A stretch of 64,000 nucleotides of DNA from Anaeromyxobacter diazotrophicus (GTDB taxonomy: Bacteria > Myxococcota > Myxococcia > Myxococcales > Anaeromyxobacteraceae). This document shows, one piece after another, positions 42,594 to 49,837 of this stretch; positions within the stretch are counted from its first letter, which is position 1, and the number at the start of each line of letters is the position of its first letter. The stretch lies in NCBI RefSeq assembly GCF_013340205.1, contig NZ_BJTG01000007.1, positions 186,001 through 250,000 on the forward strand. Direction: 5' to 3'. Below the pieces are notes generated by a model. It made no database searches. It was given only the letters and a program-made list of their open reading frames with translations, and had not been told where the DNA came from. A program made the position numbers and the translations under genes.

Positions 42594-43498
42594 AGCCGCT
42601 CGCCGAGCAGAACCTGTACGAGCTCCTGGAGCTGCCGCCCGACGCGCGCGAGGACGACATCGTGAAGGCGTGGGACCGGCTGAACGCGCTCTGCGCGCCC
42701 GGGTCGCTCGCCACGTACACGCTGGTGGCGCAGGAGGACGCGGCCCTGCTCGGGCGCCGCCTCGAGGAGGCCCTCACCGTCCTGCTCGACCCCGTGGCGC
42801 GGGAGCGCTACGACGCGAGCCTCTCGCTCACCCCCGCGCCGCGCGCCGCCAGCAGCGCCGAGGCGTCCGTCTCCGGGCCGGAGTCGCCCTCGCGGCCGCG
42901 GCCGGTCCCGGAGGTCCACCGGCCGCGCGCCCTGCCGCCCATCATCCCGCCGCTGCGCGAGGTCCCGACGCCGAGCGCGCCGGCCACGCCCATCGCCCTC
43001 GAGCGGGTGTCGGCCTCGGCGGAGGCGCCGGCCCCCGCGGAAGCGCCGGCCGCCGGGCCCGCGGCCGCCGCGGCGCCCATCCCGCTCGTGACGCCGCTCC
43101 CCTGCACCCCGCCGTTCGCGGCGGTGACGCCCCTCCCGGCCACCTTGCCGGCGGTGCCGCCCCCGGCCGCGGCGCCGCTCGCGGCCGCCGGCCCCGAGCC
43201 GCTCCTCGGCGAGCCCGGCCGCTACACCGGCGACGCGCTGCGCCGCGCGCGGGAGGCGCGCGGGATCACGCTCCCGCAGCTCTGCGAGCGCACCAAGATC
43301 ACGCGCCATCACCTCGAGAACCTGGAGGCCGATCGCTACGAGCGGCTGCCCGCCGCCGTCTACCTGCGCGGCATGCTGATGGCGCTCTCGAAGGAGCTGC
43401 GGCTGGACGGGCAGAAGGTGGCGCGCAGCTACCTCGACGCGATGGCGGCCGCCGCTCCGCCGGCCCCGCCGCCGCCCCCGCGCGCCACCCAGCGTTGA
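42590..43498 (+). CDS. J-like domain plus RodZ-type helix-turn-helix protein
   Basis: The 302-residue protein has three parts. Residues 1-75 resemble a J domain (NLYELLELPPDAREDDIVKA...LLDPVARERYD) but lack the HPD tripeptide, so DnaK stimulation is unlikely. Residues about 80-205 are Pro/Ala-rich and disordered. Residues about 210-285 form an HTH_25/RodZ-like domain (YTGDALRRAREARGITLPQL, ITRHHLENLEADRYERLPAA). There is no membrane helix after it, unlike RodZ. Translation is coupled to the MinD-like gene by a 4-bp overlap. It is probably a cytoplasmic adaptor or DNA-binding partner of that ATPase. Confidence 0.75.
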   Translation: MKPLAEQNLYELLELPPDAREDDIVKAWDRLNALCAPGSLATYTLVAQEDAALLGRRLEEALTVLLDPVARERYDASLSLTPAPRAASSAEASVSGPESPSRPRPVPEVHRPRALPPIIPPLREVPTPSAPATPIALERVSASAEAPAPAEAPAAGPAAAAAPIPLVTPLPCTPPFAAVTPLPATLPAVPPPAAAPLAAAGPEPLLGEPGRYTGDALRRAREARGITLPQLCERTKITRHHLENLEADRYERLPAAVYLRGMLMALSKELRLDGQKVARSYLDAMAAAAPPAPPPPPRATQR

Positions 43499-43523
43499 CC
43501 CTCCCGGGGCTCTGGCCTACGAT
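43495..43523 (+). promoter_or_regulatory. Promoter of the 88-residue gene (leaderless)
   Basis: TTGACC (43495-43500), 17-bp spacer, TACGAT (43518-43523), then 6 nt to ATG 43530. It is the clearest leaderless arrangement in the window. The -35 overlaps the stop codon of the preceding gene. Confidence 0.7.
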
Positions 43524-43529
43524 CCGCGC

Positions 43530-43796
43530 ATGCCGCTCATCGAGACGCCCGAGCAAGCGATCCGCCTCGCCCGCGCCATCTGCTCCGACGTGTCGCTCTA
43601 CAACGAGGAGAAGATCGTCCGCGGCATCGAGCAGGACACCTTCTTCGACGCGCTCCGGGACGAGCTGGAGGAGGGCCGGGAGCTGTACCGCTCGCGGGTC
43701 TCGCCCGAGCTCTACGCCCGCACGAACTTCTACGATCGGGCCATCGTCGACGTCATCCTGCGCTCCAAGCGGCACGTGAAGTCGCGCATCTGGTGA
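43530..43796 (+). CDS. Small conserved-looking protein of unknown function
   Basis: I do not recognise this 88-residue protein. It is soluble, mostly helical and charged, with DVSLYNEEKIVRGIEQDTFF, LRDELEEGRELYRSRV and the end DRAIVDVILRSKRHVKSRIW. There are no cysteines beyond one (Cys19), no signal peptide and no known motif. Coding bias matches the neighbours and it has its own good promoter, so it is likely a real gene. It sits between the MinD/HTH pair and the pseudouridine synthase. Confidence 0.75.
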   Translation: MPLIETPEQAIRLARAICSDVSLYNEEKIVRGIEQDTFFDALRDELEEGRELYRSRVSPELYARTNFYDRAIVDVILRSKRHVKSRIW

Positions 43797-43806
43797 CGGC
43801 GGCGGC

Positions 43807-44766
43807 GTGCCCGAGACGCGCTCGCTCCTCGCCCCGGCGGCGCTGGCCGGCCTCCGCCTCGACGTCGCCCTCACCCGGCTCGCGCCGGACCTGACGCGCG
43901 CCCGCGCCCAGCGGCTGCTGGAGGGGGGGCACGTGCTCGTGGACGGGCGCGCGCCCAAGGCGGCGGCGCGGCTGCGCGGCGGCGAGCGGCTCGTGCTGAC
44001 GCTCCCGGATCCGGAGCCGTCCGGCCTCGTGGCGCAGGACCTGCCGCTCCAGGTGCTGTTCGAGGACGACGACCTGCTCGTCCTCGACAAGGCGGCCGGC
44101 ATGGTGGTCCACCCGGCCCGCGGCTCGCCACACTCGACGGTCGTGAACGCGCTGCTATACCGGCTCGGCTCCGGCGGCCCCGGCGACCGGCTCGGCCTCG
44201 TGCACCGGCTCGACAAGGAGACCTCGGGCTGCCTGGTGGTGGCGAAGCGCGAGGAGGCGCTGGCGGCGCTGCAGGCCGCGTTCAAGCGGCGCGAGGTGGA
44301 GAAGCGCTACCTCGCGCTGGTCCACGGGGCGATCGCGGCGGAGGGGCGCCTCGACACGCCCTACGGCCGCCATCCGCGCGACCGGACCCGCTACACCTCG
44401 CGGCTGGCGGAGAGCTCCCGGCGGGCGATCACCGCCTGGCGCGTCCGCGAGGCGTTCCCCGGGGCGGCGCTGGTCGAGGTCGAGCTCCACACCGGCCGCA
44501 CGCACCAGATCCGGGTGCACCTCTCCGAGGCCGGCCACCCGCTCCTCGCCGACGCGGCGTACGGCGGCACGCGGCGCGAGGCGCGGCTCGCCGCCGAGGA
44601 TCCGGTGCGGCGGGCGGCGGCGGCCGTGGGGCGCCAGGCGCTGCACGCCTGGCGGCTCGCCTTCCCGCACCCGCGCACGGGAGAGCAGGTCGCCTTCGAG
44701 GCGCCGCTGCCGCGGGACTTCGAGGCGGCGCTGGCGGTGCTCAGGGCCCCCGCTTCACCGCGCTGA
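43807..44766 (+). CDS. rluD: RluD-type 23S rRNA pseudouridine synthase
   Basis: It isomerises uridines in rRNA (RluD targets helix 69). The 319-residue product has an S4 domain near residues 15-65 (LRLDVALTRLAPDLTRARAQ), then the RluA-family catalytic motif LVHRLDKETSGCLVV with Asp136, and LHTGRTHQIRVHLSEAGHPL with DAAYGG. The GTG start has no strong Shine-Dalgarno. RluA or RluC paralogues are alternatives. Its 3' end overlaps the convergent methyltransferase gene by 26 bp. Confidence 0.9.
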   Translation: MPETRSLLAPAALAGLRLDVALTRLAPDLTRARAQRLLEGGHVLVDGRAPKAAARLRGGERLVLTLPDPEPSGLVAQDLPLQVLFEDDDLLVLDKAAGMVVHPARGSPHSTVVNALLYRLGSGGPGDRLGLVHRLDKETSGCLVVAKREEALAALQAAFKRREVEKRYLALVHGAIAAEGRLDTPYGRHPRDRTRYTSRLAESSRRAITAWRVREAFPGAALVEVELHTGRTHQIRVHLSEAGHPLLADAAYGGTRREARLAAEDPVRRAAAAVGRQALHAWRLAFPHPRTGEQVAFEAPLPRDFEAALAVLRAPASPR

Positions 44767-45328
44767 AGCGCCGGAACAGCCCCCGGGTGCGCCGGCCCTC
44801 CTGCTCGAGCCGGAAGCCGGCCGCCTCCACCGCCGCCTCCGTGTCGCGGTTCGGGCGGCAGCCGCCGCTCACGTGCGTCCAGGCGGGCTGGACCGCGTCC
44901 TGCAGCCGCGCCTGCCAGCCGCGCGCGCGGACGTGCTCCACCGCGCGCAGCGCGCCGCCGGGCGCGAGCACCCGGCGGACCTCGGCCAGCGCGCGGGGCG
45001 GGTCGTCCACGCTGCACAGCACGAGCGCGGCCACCACGGACTCGAAGGCGCCGTCGCGGAAGGGCAGGGCCTCGGCGCGCGCCTGGACGAGCGGCACGCC
45101 GGGGGCGCGCCGCCGGGCGCGGGCCAGGTTCTGCGGGTGGGGGTCCACCGCCACGAGCGCCGCGCCGGGCGGGTACCGCGGCAGGTTGCGCCCGGTCCCG
45201 CAGCCGAGCTCGAGCACCCGCCCGCGCGCGCCGCCGGCGAGCCAGTCGCGCCAGCGCGCCAGCCAGCGCCGATCGGCGAGCGCCATGCCGGCGTCGTACA
45301 GCCAGGGGATCTGCTCCAGGCCGCGCAT
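44741..45328 (-). CDS. Class I SAM-dependent methyltransferase
   Basis: The 195-residue protein has motif I VLELGCGTGRNLPRY, motif II-like ALVAVDPHPQNLARARRRA, and LPFRDGAFESVVAALVLCSV with VLAPGGALRAVEHVRARGWQ, which resemble the UbiE/phospholipid N-methyltransferase group. The end DAVQPAWTHVSGGCRPNRDT...VEAAGFRLE matches methyltransferase type 11 proteins found in bacteria and animals. The substrate is unknown. The ATG at 45328 is 2 bp downstream of the ABC transporter stop, so the two are co-transcribed. It overlaps rluD at the 3' end. Confidence 0.85.
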   Translation of the reverse strand: MRGLEQIPWLYDAGMALADRRWLARWRDWLAGGARGRVLELGCGTGRNLPRYPPGAALVAVDPHPQNLARARRRAPGVPLVQARAEALPFRDGAFESVVAALVLCSVDDPPRALAEVRRVLAPGGALRAVEHVRARGWQARLQDAVQPAWTHVSGGCRPNRDTEAAVEAAGFRLEQEGRRTRGLFRRFSAVKRGP

Positions 45329-45330
45329 GG

Positions 45331-47199
45331 TCAGTCGAGGTAGCCCTGCGCCTGCAGCCGGAAGAGGTGCGCGTACCGGCCGTCCTTCTCCAGCAGCTCG
45401 CGGTGGCTGCCCAGCTCGACGATCCGGCCGCCGTGGAGCACCGCGATCCGGTCGGCCATGGTGCGCACGGTCGAGAACCGGTGGGAGATGACGATGGCGG
45501 TCCGGTCGGCGGCCAGCGCGCGGAAGCGCTCGAACAGCTCGTGCTCCGCCTCGGCGTCGATGGCGGCGGTGGGCTCGTCCAGGATGAGCACCTCCGGCCG
45601 CTCGCGCATGAAGCCGCGCGCGACCGCCAGCTTCTGCCACTGGCCGGCCGAGAGCTCCTGGCCCGCCTCGAACCAGCCGCCGAGGACCGTGTCGTAGCGG
45701 CGGGGCAGCGCCTCCACCACCGCCGCCGCGCCGCCCCGGCGCGCCGCCTCCTCGATGCGCGGCCGGTCCTCCAGGTGGGGCGGGCTGCCGAGGCCGATGT
45801 TCTCCGCGGCCGTGAACTGGTAGCGCACGAAGTCCTGGAACACCGCCCCCATCCGCTGCCGGAGATCGTCGGCGTCTAGGTCGCGCAGGTCCACGCCGCC
45901 GTAGCGGATCGCCCCGCGGGTGGGCTCGTACAGCCGGAGGAGCAGCTTGACGAGCGTGCTCTTCCCGGCGCCGTTCTCGCCCACCAGGCCGAGCTTCTCG
46001 CCCGGCGCGATCGTGAGCGTCACGTCCTCGAGCGCCCACTCGGCCCGCCCCGGGTAGCGGAAGGACAGGTGGTCGAGCTCGATGGGGAGCGGGTCGCCGC
46101 GGGGCAGGGTGGGCGCCGCGGGCAGGCGCGCGCGCTCCTGGCCGGTGGGGATGGCCAGGTAGGCGAACAGGTTCGACATGTAGAGCGCGTCCTCGTAGAG
46201 CGCGCCGATGGCGGAGAGGATGTTCTGCACCGCCCCCTGGCCCTGCCGGAAGACCGCCAGGTACAGGGTGAGGTCGCCGAGCGAGATCTCGCGCCGGGCC
46301 GCGCGGGCGGCCACCAGGGCGTACATGGCGTAGAACGCCGCCAGCGAGACGAGGCCGAACGCGACCCCGAACGCCATCCGCCGCACCGCCAGCCGCCGGT
46401 CCTCCCCGTAGAACTTGGTGAAGAGCGCCCGGTAGCGGTCGAGGACGAGCGGCCCCAGCCCGAACAGCTTCACCTCCTTCACGTGGCTGTCGCGGGTGAG
46501 GATCCACTCGAGGTAGTTGAGGCGGCGCCCCTCCGGCGCGCGCCAGGAGTTGAGGCGGAAGGAGGCGGCGGCCAGCCGGGCCTCGGCCAGGAAGGCGGGG
46601 ATGGAGGAGGCCACCACCACCAGCACGCTCCAGGGCGAGAGCCGGGCGAGCAGCGCCGAGAGCGCCGCCAGCGTGACGGCGTTCTGGGCGATGGCGAAGG
46701 CCTGCATGACGAGCGAGAGCGGGCGCGCCGAGGCCTCGCGGCGCGCGTTCTGCATCTTGTCGTAGACCTCGGCGTCCTCGAAGTGTCGCAGCTCGAGGTC
46801 GAGCGCCTTCTCCAGGATGCGCTCGTTCACGGCGTTGCCGAGCCGCGCCCGGAGCAGCTCGCGCTCGAGCCCCAGCAGGCGCCCGGCGGTCAGCGAGAGG
46901 GCCATCAGCCCGAGCTCGACGAGCACCAACGCCGTGACGCGCCCCGGCGGCCCCTCGCCGCGGCCGGCGGCCACCACCGCGTCCACGATGAGCTTCCCGA
47001 CCCAGGCGATGCCGGCCGGCAGCACCGCCGCCACCGCGGTCAGCGCCGCCAGCAGCACCGCGCCGCTCGCGTCCGCCCGCCAGACGAGCGCGAACGTGCC
47101 GGGGACCTGGCGCGCGGCGGCGCCGAGAGCGCGCGCGCGCTCGCGCCAGGGGAGGCGCTCCGATGGCGGTCGAGGAGGGGGCGGGTGGGAGGCGGGCAC
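45331..47199 (-). CDS. ABC exporter (fused permease and ATPase)
   Basis: The 622-residue half-transporter has six membrane helices (about 45-330) and a nucleotide-binding domain: Walker A GLVGENGAGKSTLVKLLL, Q-loop, signature LSAGQWQKLAVARG (Ala replaces the usual Gly), and Walker B EVLILDEPTAAID. H-loop IVISHRFSTVR. It should work as a homodimer exporting a lipid, drug or peptide. The GTG at 47199 has no good Shine-Dalgarno. The first about 20 residues are Pro-rich and variable. It is upstream of, and nearly touching, the methyltransferase gene. Confidence 0.9.
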   Translation of the reverse strand: MPASHPPPPRPPSERLPWRERARALGAAARQVPGTFALVWRADASGAVLLAALTAVAAVLPAGIAWVGKLIVDAVVAAGRGEGPPGRVTALVLVELGLMALSLTAGRLLGLERELLRARLGNAVNERILEKALDLELRHFEDAEVYDKMQNARREASARPLSLVMQAFAIAQNAVTLAALSALLARLSPWSVLVVVASSIPAFLAEARLAAASFRLNSWRAPEGRRLNYLEWILTRDSHVKEVKLFGLGPLVLDRYRALFTKFYGEDRRLAVRRMAFGVAFGLVSLAAFYAMYALVAARAARREISLGDLTLYLAVFRQGQGAVQNILSAIGALYEDALYMSNLFAYLAIPTGQERARLPAAPTLPRGDPLPIELDHLSFRYPGRAEWALEDVTLTIAPGEKLGLVGENGAGKSTLVKLLLRLYEPTRGAIRYGGVDLRDLDADDLRQRMGAVFQDFVRYQFTAAENIGLGSPPHLEDRPRIEEAARRGGAAAVVEALPRRYDTVLGGWFEAGQELSAGQWQKLAVARGFMRERPEVLILDEPTAAIDAEAEHELFERFRALAADRTAIVISHRFSTVRTMADRIAVLHGGRIVELGSHRELLEKDGRYAHLFRLQAQGYLD

Positions 47200-47239
47200 G
47201 CCGCTCGCTCACTAACTCGCGGCGGCGGGCGTGGCGACC

Positions 47240-47268
47240 TTTCTTTCTCGCGCCCAGCGATCTAGAAG
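47240..47268 (+). promoter_or_regulatory. Possible promoter of speA
   Basis: TTTCTT (47240-47245), 17-bp spacer, TAGAAG (47263-47268), 9 nt to the ATG. A GAGG overlaps the gap, so either a leaderless start or a normal ribosome-binding site is possible. Confidence 0.3.
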
Positions 47269-47277
47269 AGGTCCGCC

Positions 47278-49290
47278 ATGGCGACCCCCGAGACGCGGTT
47301 CCCACAGCACCCGAGCGACGCCACGGCGGCCACGCCGGCCTCCGACTGGTCCGTGGAGAAGGCGGCCCAGCACTACAACGTGCCGGGGTGGGGCGCCGGG
47401 TACTTCTCGGTGAGCGACAAGGGGCACCTCGTCGTACATCCGCACGGCCAGCCCGGCCCCACCATCGACATCATGGACGTGGTGGAGGACATCCGGGAGC
47501 GGAACCTCGGCTTCCCCTGCGTGGTCCGCTTCCAGGACGTGCTGCGCGCGCGGGTGAAGGCCATCAACGAGGCCTTCGGCAAGGGGCTCGTCGAGCAGGG
47601 CTACGGGGGCAAGTACTTCGGCGTCTACCCCGTCAAGGTGAACCAGATGCGCGAGGTGGTCGAGGAGATCCTCGACGCGGGCGCGCCCTACCACTACGGC
47701 CTCGAGGCCGGCTCGAAGGGCGAGCTCCTCATCGTGCTCGGCCACAACACCGACCCGGAGGCGCTCACCGTCTGCAACGGCTACAAGGACGAGGAGTTCC
47801 TGCGGCTGGCGCTGCTCGGCCGCAAGCTCGGCCGCAAGGTGATCGTCGTCATCGAGAAGCTGTCCGAGCTGCCGCACCTGCTGCGCCTCGGCGACGAGAT
47901 GGGCGTCGAGCCCCTCATCGGGCTCCGCTCCAAGCTCACCACCCGCGGCACCGGCAAGTGGGAGGGCAGCTCGGGCGACTTCGCCAAGTTCGGCCTGACC
48001 GTCCCGGAGCTCATCCACGCGGTCCGCATCCTCAAGGAGCAGAAGAAGGAGCACTGCGCGCGGCTCCTCCACTTCCACGTCGGCTCGCAGCTCACCGACA
48101 TCCGGGTGGTGAAGGACGCCATCAACGAGGGGGCGCGCGTCTACGCCAAGCTGCGGAAGATGGGGCTGCCCATCGAGTACTTCGACGTCGGCGGCGGGCT
48201 GGGCGTCGACTACGTCGGCTCCCACGGCGGGAACGGCAACGGCAACAACGCGGCGCCCGGCGTCACCATCGCCTCGACCGTGAACTACACGCTCGAGGAG
48301 TACGTGGGCGACGTCGTCTACAACCTGCAGCGCGTCTGCCAGAACGAGCAGGTCCCGGAGCCGCACATCGTCTCCGAGTCCGGCCGCGCCGTGACCGCCC
48401 ACCACTCCTGCGTGGTGATGAACGTCTTCGGCCACATCGAGATCGGCTCGCAGGAGCAGATCACGGCCGCCTCGGTGGCGGACCCGAACGAGTCGAAGGT
48501 CGTGCGCGAGATGCGGGAGATCGTGACCGGCCTCACCCCGCGCAACAAGGCCGAGGCCTACCACGACGCGGTGGCGAAGAAGGAGGAGGCCCTGCAGATG
48601 TTCAAGCTGGGGCTCCTCGGGCTCGAGGAGCGGGCCATGGTGGAGAGCCTGTTCTGGAAGCTCTGCCGCGACCTGGTGGCGCTGAACCGCGGCAAGAAGC
48701 GGCTGCCCCGCGACACCCGCGACCTGGGGGACAAGATCGCCGACCAGTACATGGCGAACTTCTCGCTCTTCCAGAGCGCGCCGGACCACTGGGCCTTCGA
48801 CCAGCTCTTCCCCATCGTGCCGCTGCACCGGATGGACGAGCCGCCCACCCGCGACTGCACCATCGTCGACATCACCTGCGACTCGGACGGGAAGATCGAC
48901 CGGTTCATCGAGGGGGAGGGCGTCGACGAGACGCTGTCCCTGCACGCCCTCGAGCCGGGCCAGCCCTACTACCTCGGGCTCATGCTCACCGGCGCCTACC
49001 AGGACGTCATGGGCGACATGCACAACCTCTTCGGCCGGGTGAACGAGATCCACGTGTTCGTGGACGACGAGGACCCGGAGGACTTCTACATCGAGGAGGT
49101 CATCCCGGGCGACCGCATCGAGCAGGTGCTCTCGCGCATGCAGTACGGACCGGGCGACCTGGCCCGCCGCGTCAAGAACGCGCTCGACCAGAAGGTGAAG
49201 GACGGCGCCATCCGGCCGAAGGAGGGCGTGCAGCTCGCCGACTTCTTCGAGCAGGTGATGCGCGGGTACACGTACCTCGCGGGCGTCTGA
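47278..49290 (+). CDS. speA: Biosynthetic arginine decarboxylase
   Basis: It converts arginine to agmatine, the first step to putrescine and spermidine. The 670-residue length is typical of the large PLP enzyme. VYPVKVNQMREVVEE holds the PLP lysine Lys120. LLHFHVGSQLTDIRVVKDAI and YFDVGGGLGVDYVGS carry the histidine and glycine loop of the alanine-racemase-fold barrel, and SESGRAVTAHHSCVVMNVFG is also conserved. GDMHNLFGRVNEIHVF marks the C-terminal domain. The downstream agmatine-processing genes are not in the window. Confidence 0.96.
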   Translation: MATPETRFPQHPSDATAATPASDWSVEKAAQHYNVPGWGAGYFSVSDKGHLVVHPHGQPGPTIDIMDVVEDIRERNLGFPCVVRFQDVLRARVKAINEAFGKGLVEQGYGGKYFGVYPVKVNQMREVVEEILDAGAPYHYGLEAGSKGELLIVLGHNTDPEALTVCNGYKDEEFLRLALLGRKLGRKVIVVIEKLSELPHLLRLGDEMGVEPLIGLRSKLTTRGTGKWEGSSGDFAKFGLTVPELIHAVRILKEQKKEHCARLLHFHVGSQLTDIRVVKDAINEGARVYAKLRKMGLPIEYFDVGGGLGVDYVGSHGGNGNGNNAAPGVTIASTVNYTLEEYVGDVVYNLQRVCQNEQVPEPHIVSESGRAVTAHHSCVVMNVFGHIEIGSQEQITAASVADPNESKVVREMREIVTGLTPRNKAEAYHDAVAKKEEALQMFKLGLLGLEERAMVESLFWKLCRDLVALNRGKKRLPRDTRDLGDKIADQYMANFSLFQSAPDHWAFDQLFPIVPLHRMDEPPTRDCTIVDITCDSDGKIDRFIEGEGVDETLSLHALEPGQPYYLGLMLTGAYQDVMGDMHNLFGRVNEIHVFVDDEDPEDFYIEEVIPGDRIEQVLSRMQYGPGDLARRVKNALDQKVKDGAIRPKEGVQLADFFEQVMRGYTYLAGV

Positions 49291-49432
49291 GCAACGCGCC
49301 CGCGGCTCGGCACGCCCGCGGCCCGGTCAGGGCCGGTGGCGCTCCCGTCGGGGGCGCACCGCCCGAATGTGACCCTCCGTCACGAGCGGCCGCGTTAACT
49401 GCAAGGTCCCACCTCCGGGGAAAGGGACCTCC

Positions 49433-49636
49433 ATGTCCGGCACGTACAAGAAGATCGAGATCGTCGGCACCTCGCCCACCAGCTTCTACGAGGCCGTGAA
49501 GGCGGGCATCGCCGAGGCCTCGAAGACCGTCCGCCACATGGACTGGTTCGAGGTGGTCGAGGAGCGCGGCGCGATCAAGGACGGCAAGGTGGCCGAGTTC
49601 CAGGTCACGCTCCGCATCGGCTTCAAGCTGGAATAG
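49433..49636 (+). CDS. Dodecin family flavin-binding protein
   Basis: The 67-residue protein matches dodecins: YKKIEIVGTSPTSFYEAVKA, IAEASKTVRHMDWFEVVEER, GKVAEFQVTLRIGFKLE. Dodecins form dodecameric shells that store and shield flavins, and the conserved Trp in MDWFEV stacks on the isoalloxazine. GGGGAAAGGGACC precedes the ATG. It stands alone, just upstream of the flavin-rich acyl-CoA dehydrogenase/ETF operon. That position is suggestive but not proof of a link. Confidence 0.93.
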   Translation: MSGTYKKIEIVGTSPTSFYEAVKAGIAEASKTVRHMDWFEVVEERGAIKDGKVAEFQVTLRIGFKLE

Positions 49637-49717
49637 CAGCGGGCAGGCGCGGCGTATTGCCGCGGTCCGATCCGACGCAACGCGGCGAGACTACGGGCAA
49701 AACACCGCGCGGGGCGC

Positions 49718-49747
49718 TTGATCGCGCGTCACGGCAGGTGCTAGCGT
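49718..49747 (+). promoter_or_regulatory. Possible promoter of the acyl-CoA dehydrogenase/ETF operon
   Basis: TTGATC (49718-49723), 18-bp spacer, TAGCGT (49742-49747), about 90 nt before the ATG at 49838. Confidence 0.35.
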
Positions 49748-49837
49748 CCCCGCGCTGTTTCGCCCGCGGAGGCTGCGACGCTCCGTCCAAGCTCGCCGGG
49801 CGCGCCCTCGCGGCCGCGCCACGGGAAAGGATTGCCC

